Below are positions 9,044 to 19,282 of a DNA stretch of 44,840 bases, one piece after another. This DNA is from an uncultured Actinomycetes bacterium (GTDB lineage Bacteria; Actinomycetota; Actinomycetes; UBA12327), in NCBI GenBank assembly GCA_903920865.1, contig CAIXNN010000038.1, positions 1-44,840 of the forward strand, in the 5' to 3' direction. Below the pieces are notes generated by a model. It was not told the origin of the DNA. It saw only the letters and a list, made by a program, of their open reading frames with translations, and did not search any database. The position numbers were made by a program, and so were the translations under genes. Position 1 is the stretch's first letter. Every line of letters starts with the position of its first letter.

Positions 9044-9484
9044 ATGAATCAAACAAGCATCACGTTGGTGGGAAATGCGGTCACCGATGTCACCGTCGGT
9101 GCCACCCCTAATGGCATTGAATATTCGACCTTTCGCTTAGCCACGACAACGCGTCGCTTTGATCGAGGTGTGGGTCAATGGATTGATGGCGACACGTCTT
9201 ATGTGCGCATCACCTGTTGGCGCAAACTTGCCCGACATGTGGCCGAATCCATCACCAAGGGCGACCCAGTAATCGTCGCGGGCGCATTGAAAGTTCGTGA
9301 GTGGGCCAATGAAGACCGCCGCGGCATCTCTGTAGAAGTCGATGCCACATCAGTGGGCCACGACCTTGCGCGCGGAGTCAGCGCGTTTACCCGGGCAGCC
9401 AAGCGTGAGTACTCCAGCGAGCTTGAGAGCCAAGAGGTCGATTTTGTTCACGCCGAGTCCAACGATGGCAGGGAGGTTGCGTAG
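9044..9484 (+). CDS. ssb: Single-stranded DNA-binding protein
   Basis: MNQTSITLVGNAVTDV...FRLATTTRRFDRGVGQWIDGDTSYVRITCWRKLARHVAESITKGDPVIVAG (OB fold). Internal ATG at 9044 preferred over the track start. The C-terminal acidic tip is atypical. Confidence 0.85.
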   Translation: MNQTSITLVGNAVTDVTVGATPNGIEYSTFRLATTTRRFDRGVGQWIDGDTSYVRITCWRKLARHVAESITKGDPVIVAGALKVREWANEDRRGISVEVDATSVGHDLARGVSAFTRAAKREYSSELESQEVDFVHAESNDGREVA

Positions 9485-9495
9485 GGTTAGTGACT

Positions 9496-11166
9496 ATGGC
9501 TGAGTTCATTTACCAAATGCATAAGGCGCGTAAAGCGCACGGCGAAAAGGTCATCCTCGATGACGTCACACTGGCGTTTTTCCCAGGAGCCAAGATCGGT
9601 GTCGTAGGACCTAATGGCGCAGGTAAGTCCACCGTGCTCAAGATCATGGCTGGTTTGGATACTGCATCCAACGGTGAAGCATCCCTGAGCCCTGGTTACA
9701 GCGTCGGGATCTTGTTGCAGGAACCCGAACTTGACCCCACCAAGACGGCCTTGCAAAACGTTGAAGAGGGCGTTGCCGAGACCATGGCCATGTTGCACGA
9801 GTTCAATGACATCTCCGCCAAGCTTGGCGAACCAGATGCAGACTTTGACACGCTGCTTGCGCAGATGGGCAAACTTCAAGAACAACTGGACCATCGCAAT
9901 GCATGGGATCTTGATTCTCAAATTGAACAAGCCATGGATGCTCTTCGGTGTCCACCCGGGGATGCTGATGTCACCGTTTTATCCGGTGGTGAGCGCCGCC
10001 GCGTAGCGCTCTGCCGCCTCCTACTGCAAGCCCCTGACTTGCTTTTGCTCGACGAGCCAACCAACCACCTAGATGCTGAGTCAGTTCTGTGGCTCGAGCA
10101 GCACCTCGAGAAGTATCCGGGAACCGTGGTCGCCGTAACCCACGACCGGTACTTCCTAGACAACGTTGCGCAATGGATCCTTGAGTTAGACCGCGGCCGG
10201 GCTTACCCCTATGAAGGCAACTACTCCACGTACTTGCAAACCAAATCTGAGCGTATGAAGGTGGAAGGCCAAAAGGACGCCAAGCGAGCCAAGCGCATCA
10301 AGGAAGAACTTGAATGGGTTCGCTCAAGCGCCAAGGGTCGTCAGACCAAGAGCAAGGCGCGTTTGTCTCGTTATGAGGAGATGGCAGCCGAGGCTGACAA
10401 AGCCCGCAAGTTGGACATGGAAGAAATCCAAATTCCACCCGGCCCGCGCTTGGGTAATGTCGTGGTTGAAGTCGATCACCTCACTAAGGGATTCGGTGAT
10501 CGTGTCCTAATCGATGACTTGTCCTTCACCCTTCCGCGCAACGGAATTGTTGGAGTGATCGGACCCAACGGTGCCGGTAAGACCACGTTGTTCCGAATGA
10601 TCACCGGTGAAGAGCAGCCCGACGAAGGAAGCATCAAAGTTGGCGAAACGGTCAAGACCTCCTACGTAGATCAGAACCGCGGCGGCATTGAAGCGGAAAA
10701 GTCGCTATGGGAAGTGGTCTCCGATGGGTTGGACTGGATCAAAGTCGGAAACGTCGAAATGCCATCGCGCGCCTACGTTTCTGCCTTTGGATTTAAGGGC
10801 CCAGATCAGCAAAAGCCAGCAGGTGTTCTCTCCGGTGGTGAGCGCAACCGATTGAACTTGGCGTTGACGCTCAAGCAGGGTGGAAACCTACTTCTCTTGG
10901 ACGAACCGACCAACGACCTCGATGTGGAAACGTTGTCTTCGCTGGAGAATGCGTTGTTGGAATTTCCTGGCTGCGCCGTCGTGGTAAGCCACGACCGTTG
11001 GTTCCTTGACCGAGTAGCCACTCACATTTTGGCCTATGAGGGTGACTCGAAGTGGTTCTGGTTTGAGGGCAACTTTGAGTCCTATGAGGTCAACAAGGTT
11101 GAGCGCCTTGGGGCCGATGCGGCTCGTCCACACCGCGCTACCTACCGCAAACTCACGCGTGGCTAA
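9496..11166 (+). CDS. ettA: ABC-F protein, energy-dependent translational throttle EttA
   Basis: MAEFIYQMHKARKAHGEKVILDDVTLAFFPGAKIGVVGPNGAGKST; two ABC domains; about 557 aa. Confidence 0.95.
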   Translation: MAEFIYQMHKARKAHGEKVILDDVTLAFFPGAKIGVVGPNGAGKSTVLKIMAGLDTASNGEASLSPGYSVGILLQEPELDPTKTALQNVEEGVAETMAMLHEFNDISAKLGEPDADFDTLLAQMGKLQEQLDHRNAWDLDSQIEQAMDALRCPPGDADVTVLSGGERRRVALCRLLLQAPDLLLLDEPTNHLDAESVLWLEQHLEKYPGTVVAVTHDRYFLDNVAQWILELDRGRAYPYEGNYSTYLQTKSERMKVEGQKDAKRAKRIKEELEWVRSSAKGRQTKSKARLSRYEEMAAEADKARKLDMEEIQIPPGPRLGNVVVEVDHLTKGFGDRVLIDDLSFTLPRNGIVGVIGPNGAGKTTLFRMITGEEQPDEGSIKVGETVKTSYVDQNRGGIEAEKSLWEVVSDGLDWIKVGNVEMPSRAYVSAFGFKGPDQQKPAGVLSGGERNRLNLALTLKQGGNLLLLDEPTNDLDVETLSSLENALLEFPGCAVVVSHDRWFLDRVATHILAYEGDSKWFWFEGNFESYEVNKVERLGADAARPHRATYRKLTRG

Positions 11167-11209
11167 GTTTCATCGCGCGGGTTAGCTCAGCTAGCGAGAG
11201 ACTTCTCGT

Positions 11210-12688
11210 ATGGCCCCAGTGAAGTGTTTGGTTACCGGCGCCACCGGATATGTCGGTGGGCGTTTAATCCCGCAACTGCTGGCCGACGGTCACGATGTAC
11301 GCGTCATGGTGCGCCACCCAGAGCGCCTTCGTGATTTCCCTTGGATTGATCAGGTTGAAGTCGCCGTTGCCGATGCTGGCGACCAGGAAGCTGTTGAGCG
11401 AGCACTTGAGGGCGTAGATGTTGCCTATTACCTGATGCACTCTCTGGGTAGCGGCCCTGATTTTGAAGCGACAGAGGCTCGGATCGCTCAAGCATTTGCT
11501 CTGGCGGCGCAGGAAGCTCAGCTGGCTCGAATCATCTATCTGGGTGGATTAACTCATGATGAGGATTTGTCGGCTCATATGAAGTCGCGTCTTGAAGTAG
11601 AAGAGATTCTGCTGACGTGCACGGTGCCCACGATTGTCCTGCGAGCCGCAGTGATCATTGGATCTGGATCGTTGTCATTTGAGATGGTGCGGTATCTGAC
11701 CGAGAGGTTGCCCGCAATGGTCACACCGAAGTGGGTCAACACTGCAACCCAGCCGATCGCCATTCGTGATGTGCTGCGCTACCTCGTGGGCTGTGCGGGC
11801 CTTCCGGGCCAGATCAATCGTGCCTTTGACATTGGTGGCCCTGACGTCATTACCTATGAAGAGATGATGCAGCAGTATGCCCGCACCGCTGGTCTGCGCA
11901 AGCGCTTGATTGTCAATGTGCCGGTGCTAACCCCTCGGCTGTCGAGTCGATGGGTGGGCGTGGTGACTCCATTGCCGATTGCGACAGCTCGCCCACTGGT
12001 GGATTCGCTGCGCAATGAATCTGTGTGTCAGGAGCACGACATTGCCGAGTTGATCCCCGATCCTGATGAAGGTTTACTGGGATTTGCTGATGCAGTCTCC
12101 TTGGCTTTGCAGCGCATCAAAGATGCACAGGTGGTCACGCGATGGTCGCAAGCTTCCGTTTCCGGGGTTCCTTCAGATCCGCTACCCACCGATCCTGACT
12201 GGGCTGGCGGGTCGCTGTACACCGATGAACGTGAAGGCGAAGTTGATGCTTCACCGGAACAGTTGTGGGCCGTCATCGAAGGTGTCGGTGGAAAGAACGG
12301 TTGGTATTCGTTCCCCTTCGCGTGGGAAATTCGTGGTTTGTTTGATCGGGTCAGTGGCGGGGTGGGGCTGCGTCGCGGGCGTCGGGATCCGCGCCACCTC
12401 ATGGTGGGAGAACCCCTTGATTTTTGGCGGGTAGAGGAACTGATCCCAGGCCAGCTCCTGCGTTTGCGTGCCGAGATGAAGCTTCCTGGTTTGGCTTGGC
12501 TTGAACTCGAGGTTCGCACGAGTCCTACTGGTAAAACCCTCTATCACCAGCGCGCGATCTTCTACCCCCGAGGACTGGCCGGTCACACTTATTGGTGGTC
12601 AATATCAATTTTCCACGCTTTTGTGTTCGGGGAGATGGTCCGCAATATTTCCAAAGCCGCTAAGTCGATCAGTGTGGCGCATTCCTAG
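11210..12688 (+). CDS. SDR-family NAD(P)-dependent epimerase-like protein with C-terminal DUF2867-like domain
   Basis: CLVTGATGYVGGRLIPQLLADGHDVR N-terminus; C-terminal SGGVGLRRGRRDPRHLMVGEPLDFWRVEEL. Confidence 0.85.
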   Translation: MAPVKCLVTGATGYVGGRLIPQLLADGHDVRVMVRHPERLRDFPWIDQVEVAVADAGDQEAVERALEGVDVAYYLMHSLGSGPDFEATEARIAQAFALAAQEAQLARIIYLGGLTHDEDLSAHMKSRLEVEEILLTCTVPTIVLRAAVIIGSGSLSFEMVRYLTERLPAMVTPKWVNTATQPIAIRDVLRYLVGCAGLPGQINRAFDIGGPDVITYEEMMQQYARTAGLRKRLIVNVPVLTPRLSSRWVGVVTPLPIATARPLVDSLRNESVCQEHDIAELIPDPDEGLLGFADAVSLALQRIKDAQVVTRWSQASVSGVPSDPLPTDPDWAGGSLYTDEREGEVDASPEQLWAVIEGVGGKNGWYSFPFAWEIRGLFDRVSGGVGLRRGRRDPRHLMVGEPLDFWRVEELIPGQLLRLRAEMKLPGLAWLELEVRTSPTGKTLYHQRAIFYPRGLAGHTYWWSISIFHAFVFGEMVRNISKAAKSISVAHS

Positions 12689-12727
12689 CCCTTGAGGAAT
12701 CAAGCCAACTTTGTGGACAATGGTCAA

Positions 12728-13129
12728 GTGAGCGAAACTTTTTTTGACCGCTTCGGCGGTGAGCAGGCTTTCAGCACGATGGTGCGTGGGTTCTATGAAG
12801 CCATCGCGCAGGACGACCTGATCCGGCCGATGTACCCAGATCAAGACTTGGGTCCGGCGCAGGATCGCCTTCGCTGGTTCCTTGAGCAATATTGGGGCGG
12901 TCCCAAGACGTACTCAGAGCAACGCGGTCACCCACGCTTGCGAATGCGTCACGCGCAGTTCCCGATTACCCCACAAGCACGCGATCAATGGCTCGATCAC
13001 ATGCGCAAGGCGGTGGATTTGATTCGGCTGTCGCCAGAACTCGATGAGGAGTTGTGGGAGTACCTCGTTGATGCCGCCTACGCGATGGTCAACACCCCTG
13101 GTCCTGACTCGGGCCGTTGGGCTAGGTAA
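12728..13129 (+). CDS. Group II truncated haemoglobin
   Basis: SETFFDRFGGEQAFSTMVRGFYEAIAQDDLIRPMYP...FLEQYWGGPKTYSEQRGHPRLRMRHAQFPI. GTG start at 12728 preferred over 12692. Confidence 0.92.
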   Translation: MSETFFDRFGGEQAFSTMVRGFYEAIAQDDLIRPMYPDQDLGPAQDRLRWFLEQYWGGPKTYSEQRGHPRLRMRHAQFPITPQARDQWLDHMRKAVDLIRLSPELDEELWEYLVDAAYAMVNTPGPDSGRWAR

Positions 13130-15197
13130 CGTCCAAGCCGAGTTCGTGAGCAGTAAATGCCAACGTGTCAACCGTGAGACCAATGCTTCGACTCAGTGAG
13201 CGTGCACCGTGTCCGACATCGCTTTCGCGCCGCAACAAGATCGGATGATCACTGGTGTTTGCATACTGCAAAGCTGCACACATCTTTCGCGCATGCATGG
13301 GATCCACGCGAGTGTCTTGATCGAAGACAGTAAAGAGCACCGCTGGGTATGAAGTTTCTTCGTGAACGTGGTGATACGGGGAGTAGGCCCGCAGCCACTG
13401 GAATTCTTCGGCAACGGCGGCGCTGCCATATTCGACGTTCCACGTTGCACCAAGTCCAGAGGTTTCAAATCGGATCATGTCTAGCAGTGGAGCCGAACAC
13501 ACCACGCTTCGGTAAAGGTCAGGGCGTTGAACCAAGGCGGCTCCGACCAGGAGTCCACCGTTAGAACCACCGCTGATCCCCAAGTGAGCTTGGTTGGTCC
13601 ACCCTTGCGCGATCAAATACTGCGCTGCAGCATGGAAGTCATCAAAAACATTTTGTTTGTTGCCCAACATGCCATCGCGGTGCCATTGCTCGCCCTCTTC
13701 GCCACCGCCGCGAAGGTTGGCAATGGCATAGACGCCACCGGCTTCAACCCAAGCCAAGATGCTGGCCGAAAAGCCAGGGGTTAGCGGCAGACCAAAGCCG
13801 CCATAGCCGTACAAGATGGTCGGGCGCGGCTGATCTGGTTCGGCACTGGGCGAGATCACAAACATGTGGACCTGCGTGCCGTCTTTAGATTCGTAGACAA
13901 CTTGCTGTGTTGACACCGAAGGAACATCAACAGTTCCCGGTGCGCTGGCCCACAGTGATGTCGTCATGGTTCGTGCATCAAAGTGTTGGATGCTGCCTGG
14001 CGTTGTGTAGTCGGAGTAGCCAAACCATGCTTCGTGACCGCCTTCTGGGCGCTCAACAATGCCGCCGACCGTTCCAACGCCACCGGTGGCAACATCGCCG
14101 ATCTTCTTGCCATCTAGGAGTCGGTGAAGGGTGATTTCTCCCACCGCATGACGAGTCCAGGTGGTGAGCATGACTGGCTCGCTCAGTTCAGCACCATCCA
14201 AAATGCCAAATCCATCCAGCACTGCAGTCTCATCTTGGGCAATCAAGTCCTGCCAGTGTTCTGGTTCAAGATGTTGGGCATCTGTCACACAAAGACGACC
14301 GCGGGGCGCATCAAGATCGGTAAAAACATAAATGCGACCATCGCGACCAAATTCCAAGCCAGTTTGCGCATCAATGCCAACTTGTACCGGTTGCAGCACG
14401 GGCGCATCGACTGCGCAGCTCGTCAGATCGGCTACCCACAGGTCATTGCGTGGGGCTGTTCCCTCCGATGCTGAAATCTCTAACCATCGACCATCGCGAC
14501 TTACACCAACTCCGTAGTAGTTAGTGATCGTCAGACCGGCACCGAATATTTCAACGTCAGTGTCAGGATTGGAACCAAGTGTGTGCAACCAGATTCTGCG
14601 GTGGTACTGCTCTTCTTCTGCCGGAATCGTAGCTGGGTCCACCCGGCGCACGTAGTAATACTTTTCTTCACCGGGCAACCATGCGACCGGGGAGTAGCGC
14701 GCACGATCAATGGGGCCGTCAACCAGAGAGCCATCACTGACACGCATGACCCGAAGAATCGACTCTTCGTTCCCACCTTCAGAAACTTGGAATGCCAGCA
14801 GGTTTCCCTCTTTTGAGGGCTGCCAGGTATCAAGAGTTGTTAAGCCTTGTTCGTCCAGACTCATCGGATCAATGAGAACTCGTTCAGTGCCATCTGGATC
14901 AATAGTCAACAGCACTGCGTGTTCTTGTTCGGCAGTTCGACGCATAAAAAATGCTCGTTTGCCGCGCCAAATCGGTGGCGAGATTGCACCGGCTGCCATT
15001 AATTCGCGTAGACGATTCTCCCAATGCCCACTGGTGGCCCATTGGGCTGTGGCTTGTGCCACGAGCCCGTCTTGCTCCCGCAACCATGCTTGGGTCTGGG
15101 GATCATCTGCCTCTTCAAGCCAGCGATAGGGGTCCGCAACGTCAGTTCCGTGCAGGTTCTCTACAAGGTCAAGCCGTGGTGCGTTGGGGTACTTCAC
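13122..15197 (-). CDS. Prolyl oligopeptidase family serine peptidase (S9A)
   Basis: DPYRWLEEADDPQTQAWLREQ; GISGGSNGGLLVGA nucleophile motif; GHGARS near the C-terminus. Confidence 0.94.
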   Translation of the reverse strand: MKYPNAPRLDLVENLHGTDVADPYRWLEEADDPQTQAWLREQDGLVAQATAQWATSGHWENRLRELMAAGAISPPIWRGKRAFFMRRTAEQEHAVLLTIDPDGTERVLIDPMSLDEQGLTTLDTWQPSKEGNLLAFQVSEGGNEESILRVMRVSDGSLVDGPIDRARYSPVAWLPGEEKYYYVRRVDPATIPAEEEQYHRRIWLHTLGSNPDTDVEIFGAGLTITNYYGVGVSRDGRWLEISASEGTAPRNDLWVADLTSCAVDAPVLQPVQVGIDAQTGLEFGRDGRIYVFTDLDAPRGRLCVTDAQHLEPEHWQDLIAQDETAVLDGFGILDGAELSEPVMLTTWTRHAVGEITLHRLLDGKKIGDVATGGVGTVGGIVERPEGGHEAWFGYSDYTTPGSIQHFDARTMTTSLWASAPGTVDVPSVSTQQVVYESKDGTQVHMFVISPSAEPDQPRPTILYGYGGFGLPLTPGFSASILAWVEAGGVYAIANLRGGGEEGEQWHRDGMLGNKQNVFDDFHAAAQYLIAQGWTNQAHLGISGGSNGGLLVGAALVQRPDLYRSVVCSAPLLDMIRFETSGLGATWNVEYGSAAVAEEFQWLRAYSPYHHVHEETSYPAVLFTVFDQDTRVDPMHARKMCAALQYANTSDHPILLRRESDVGHGARSLSRSIGLTVDTLAFTAHELGLDVT

Positions 15198-17743
15198 GAG
15201 GCATCACATGCACGCGCCTTCAGGGCGCGAACTGTTGAGTCACGACCTTCACTGACCAGTCGGCGCACTGTCGGTTCGAGGTCACTTCGCGCAAGAAATG
15301 CATCGGCGGCAGCCACCATCTCAAGGTGAACGCTGTACACGGGAAAAAGACCCATCAAGATGTCCGTAGCAGTCTCTTGGGTTCTCAGATTCCAAATGGT
15401 GGCAGCGATCTCAAAATATTTTTCGATGTAAGGATCAACAAGCTCGACCTGATCTGGCTGTAAGAAGCCACCAATCATTGATCCGAGCATTGCGTTGGGC
15501 AGCGAGGTGTCATTAATGACGGCATCCCAGGTTTCGGCTTTTGCCTCTGCCGTTGGACGGCTCGCCCGCGCCAAGGCAGCCTGCCGCAAACCCGTCGCCG
15601 TGTTATCCCGAGCCAACTCCGCAGTGACCCGATCCAAGTCAGCTCGTCCTGCACTGACGAGTCGTTGGACTAGTGCCCAGCGAAGGTCAGCATCCAGGGC
15701 CAAGCCGGGTAGAACTTCGCTGCCTTCAAGAATGTCTTCTACCCGTTGCAGTTGTTCTTTTGTTGTTGCAGCAGAAACAAAAGCGCGAACGAATGTGAGC
15801 TGACGATCACTTCCTGGTTCCGCCTCAACCATCCAACCGCTCACCGTCTGGGCGAGGCGGACCAAACCGGTTGAGCGCCAGCTGGGATCGGCGTATTGAT
15901 CAAGGGCGGCCTTAACTTGACGCAGTCCTTGTTGCACCACGCCGATTGAGTCTTCCTGTGGAATGGCGCTAAGCGTGAGGTCAAGGAATTGTCTAGTCGG
16001 CATCTCGGCATCGCGGGTCATATCCCAAGCCGCACCCCACAAGAGCGCGCGAGCCAATGAGTCCGTGACGTCGCCCATGCGTGCTGCGCTGGTGGCCGCA
16101 GAGCGTTGGTCCAGTCGAATCTTGGCAAAGGTTAAGTCGCCATCGTTGAGAAGTAGTAGGTCAGGTTGTTGGACGCCTACAAGTTCTGGCACATTCGATG
16201 AGGCTCCAGTGATATCGACTTCGATGCGCTGGATGGGCTCGAGGTGTCCATCGTCATCGCTATACAAACCAATGGCAATGCGATGCGAGCGCAGGATCGG
16301 GTCAAGACCGGCCGGACTAGTCGGGGGTAACTGTGTGACGGCAAAGCGTGAATAGGTCCCATCTTCGTTCACGTCAAAATCTGGAAGCAAGGTATTCACG
16401 CCGGCGGTTTCAAGCCATTGCTCGGTCCAGTCGGACAGGTCTCGGCCAGATGCGGCTGTAAGTTTTGAGAGTAAGTCCGGCAGCTCAGTATTTCCCCACG
16501 CGTGCTGGGCGAAGTATTCGCGAACACCCTGCAGGAATTCATCTTCACCGACCCACGCGACGAGTTGGCGCAATGCGGAAGCGCCCTTCGCGTAGGTGAT
16601 CCCGTCAAAGTTCACCCGCACTGCGTCAAGGTCAACCATGTCGGCTGCAATGGGGTGCGTGGAGGGAAGTTGATCTTGGCGATAGGCCCAGGCCTTCCGC
16701 TGATTACAAAAACTCGTCCACGCATCGGTGTATCGCGTGGCTCGCACGTTAGCAAAGTGTGAAGCCCACTCCGCAAAGGATTCGTTCAGCCACAAGTCAT
16801 CCCACCAGGTCATCGTGACGAGATTTCCAAACCACATGTGCGCTAGTTCGTGCAGGATGGTGTTGGAACGTTGCTCGTACGCTGCGTCGGTCACCTTGCT
16901 GCGGAACAACAAGTCCTCATGGAAGGTCACACACCCAGCATTTTCCATCGCACCGGCATTAAATTCGGGAACAAAGAGTTGGTCGTACTTGCCGAAGGGG
17001 TATCCGACGCCGAATTCGCGTTCAAAAAGTTCAAAACCACGGGCCGCGGTATCGATGATGTCGTCGGAATCAAGAAATTCCGCAAGGGATTGGCGACAGA
17101 ACACACCCATCGGATAGGTGCCGTTAACGCCGGCGTATTCGCCGCGTTCTTCGTGGTAGGGACCAGCAACCAGCGCGGTGATGTAAGTGGAGATGCGCGC
17201 GGTGGGATCAAAGCTCCAGACACTGTTGCTGTCATCAAGACGTTGTGCATCGGGTGTGGCGGAGTTGGAGATGACTTTCCAGTGCGATGGGGCAGTTACC
17301 GTGAACGCGTAGGTGGCTTTGAGGTCAGGTTGATCAAAGCAAGCAAACATGCGCTTGGCATCGGCCGATTCGAATTGGGTGTAGAGGTACACCTCATTGT
17401 CAACCGGATCAACGAATCGATGCAGACCTTCGCCGGAGTTGGAGTAGAGCCCTTCTCCTTCCACAGTCAGCACGTTGTCTTTTACCAAACCGCTCAGCGC
17501 AATCCGGTTGCCATCGAAGGCCACAGCGGGATCAAGCCGCACCCCGTTGAGAACAATGGATTGCACCCCAGCTGCGGTGAACTCAATGAAAGTCTGCGTT
17601 GAAGTGGCGCAAAAGCGCACCGTGGTGGTTGATCCAAAGCGGCTCGGGCCGCGCGTGAGGTCAATGGCTACGTCATAGTGATCAATGCTCAGCTCTGTTG
17701 CTCGCTGCCGAGCCTCATCCCTAGATAAATTTGCACCAGGCAC
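15194..17743 (-). CDS. pepN: Aminopeptidase N (M1 family)
   Basis: GAMENAG and HELAHMWFGNLVTMTWWDDLWLNESFAEWAS motifs. Confidence 0.96.
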   Translation of the reverse strand: MPGANLSRDEARQRATELSIDHYDVAIDLTRGPSRFGSTTTVRFCATSTQTFIEFTAAGVQSIVLNGVRLDPAVAFDGNRIALSGLVKDNVLTVEGEGLYSNSGEGLHRFVDPVDNEVYLYTQFESADAKRMFACFDQPDLKATYAFTVTAPSHWKVISNSATPDAQRLDDSNSVWSFDPTARISTYITALVAGPYHEERGEYAGVNGTYPMGVFCRQSLAEFLDSDDIIDTAARGFELFEREFGVGYPFGKYDQLFVPEFNAGAMENAGCVTFHEDLLFRSKVTDAAYEQRSNTILHELAHMWFGNLVTMTWWDDLWLNESFAEWASHFANVRATRYTDAWTSFCNQRKAWAYRQDQLPSTHPIAADMVDLDAVRVNFDGITYAKGASALRQLVAWVGEDEFLQGVREYFAQHAWGNTELPDLLSKLTAASGRDLSDWTEQWLETAGVNTLLPDFDVNEDGTYSRFAVTQLPPTSPAGLDPILRSHRIAIGLYSDDDGHLEPIQRIEVDITGASSNVPELVGVQQPDLLLLNDGDLTFAKIRLDQRSAATSAARMGDVTDSLARALLWGAAWDMTRDAEMPTRQFLDLTLSAIPQEDSIGVVQQGLRQVKAALDQYADPSWRSTGLVRLAQTVSGWMVEAEPGSDRQLTFVRAFVSAATTKEQLQRVEDILEGSEVLPGLALDADLRWALVQRLVSAGRADLDRVTAELARDNTATGLRQAALARASRPTAEAKAETWDAVINDTSLPNAMLGSMIGGFLQPDQVELVDPYIEKYFEIAATIWNLRTQETATDILMGLFPVYSVHLEMVAAADAFLARSDLEPTVRRLVSEGRDSTVRALKARACDAS

Positions 17744-17817
17744 CTAGAATCTCCTTCAAAGTGGTCATTGCCATCCTATGGTGTGATTACTTTTCCAGCC
17801 CGCTCGCAGAGGACGCC

Positions 17818-18438
17818 ATGACTGAACAGACAAATGCCCCCACCGTCATTGATGTGTGGTTTGACCCGATGTGTCCATGGGCATGGTTGACCTCGCGATG
17901 GGTCCTTGAGGCCGCCAAGGTGCGCACGATTGATGTGCGATTTCACTTGATGAGTCTGGCTGTGCTCAATGAGCACAAAGACCTGCCAGCTGACTTTGTT
18001 GACGTTATGTACAAGGCTTGGGGGCCAGTTCGAGTCATTGCCGCTGCTCAGGCCCAGGTCGGTGATGCCATCACGGAACCGCTGTACACCGCAATCAGTC
18101 GCCGCATCTTTGTTGATGATCGTCGCGATGACCCCACGGTCATCGACGACGCATTAGCCGAACTGGGTTTGCCGGCTGAACTTGCAAAAGCTGCAACCTC
18201 ACATGAGTTTGACGATGTGATTCGCGCATCGCACCAGAGCTCACAAGATGCCGCGCAGATGGAGATCGGAACGCCTGTTGTAGCCATCAACGGTATTGGA
18301 TATTTCGGACCGGTTATTTCACCGGCGCCTAAGGGAGAGGCGGCTGGCCGCCTTTTTGATGGTCTGGTACTGCTGGCAGGTTCGGACGGTTTTTACGAAA
18401 TTAAGCGAGCACGTAGCCAACCGCCTGTATTTGACTAA
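17818..18438 (+). CDS. DsbA-family, Rv2466c-like (mycothiol-dependent) protein
   Basis: VWFDPMCPWAWLTSRWVLEAAKV...HLMSLAVLNE...AWGPVRVIAAAQAQ...GTPVVAINGIGYFGPV, resembling Rv2466c. ATG at 17818. Confidence 0.87.
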   Translation: MTEQTNAPTVIDVWFDPMCPWAWLTSRWVLEAAKVRTIDVRFHLMSLAVLNEHKDLPADFVDVMYKAWGPVRVIAAAQAQVGDAITEPLYTAISRRIFVDDRRDDPTVIDDALAELGLPAELAKAATSHEFDDVIRASHQSSQDAAQMEIGTPVVAINGIGYFGPVISPAPKGEAAGRLFDGLVLLAGSDGFYEIKRARSQPPVFD

Positions 18439-18452
18439 GTCCAGACCTGACG

Positions 18453-19280
18453 ATGCCTGAAGGTCACACGATTCATCGAAGTGCCGATGAACTCAACGCG
18501 CGCTTTGCCGGGAAAGTCATTCAGGCCAGCAGCCCGCAGTCACGCTTTGACGCCGGCGCCGATGCGATCACGGGTGCACGTTTGAAGCAAGCGCAAGCTG
18601 TCGGAAAACATTTGCTCGTCACACTGACTCGTCAACGAAAACTCACCACGCTTCACGTTCACTTAGGGCTTTACGGGGCGTGGAGTTACCTAGACCTGAA
18701 GGTTCTTGGGGAAGTTCCTTCTCCTGTTGGTCAGGTGCGACTGCGTATCCAAACGCACGCAGCGGTGGCTGACCTTCGTGGGCCCACAGCGTGTGAACTT
18801 CTTGATCCTGAGCAAGTCCAAGCCCTGCTCCATCGTTTAGGACCGGATCCGATTGCAGCCGGCTCTGACGAAAGCAAAGCGTGGAACGTCATTTCGACCA
18901 GTAACTCGCCGATCAGTGTGTTGTTGATGCGACAAGACGTCATTGCAGGAGTTGGCAACGTTTATCGCGCGGAAGTGCTCTTTCGATTCGGTATCAATCC
19001 CATGACACCTGGCCGGTTGATCGGTCGCGATGTGTGGTTGGCCATGTGGGCAGACTTAGTAATGTTGATGAATCAGGGAGTGAGATCAGGACAGATTGAC
19101 ACGGTTGCCTCCGAGCATCTCCCGGAAGCGATGGGACGCTCCCCGCGCATTGATCGCCATGGTGGTGAGGTCTATGTCTATCGCCGAGAGAACATGCCGT
19201 GTTTGGTGTGCTCAACTCCCATTGCCAAGGCGGGCCTTGCAAGTCGCAATGTCTTTTGGTGTCCAACCTGTCAACGGTGA
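18453..19280 (+). CDS. Fpg/Nei-family DNA glycosylase (Nei-like)
   Basis: MPEGHTIHRSADELNARFAGK; MRQDVIAGVGNVYRAEVLF; C-terminal zinc finger CLVC...CPTC. Confidence 0.93.
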   Translation: MPEGHTIHRSADELNARFAGKVIQASSPQSRFDAGADAITGARLKQAQAVGKHLLVTLTRQRKLTTLHVHLGLYGAWSYLDLKVLGEVPSPVGQVRLRIQTHAAVADLRGPTACELLDPEQVQALLHRLGPDPIAAGSDESKAWNVISTSNSPISVLLMRQDVIAGVGNVYRAEVLFRFGINPMTPGRLIGRDVWLAMWADLVMLMNQGVRSGQIDTVASEHLPEAMGRSPRIDRHGGEVYVYRRENMPCLVCSTPIAKAGLASRNVFWCPTCQR

Positions 19281-19282
19281 GA

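Noticed and set aside
16850-17602. 250-aa plus-strand ORF antisense to pepN
   Set aside because: It lies inside a confidently identified M1 aminopeptidase on the other strand and has no recognisable domain; long antisense ORFs are expected from codon bias.
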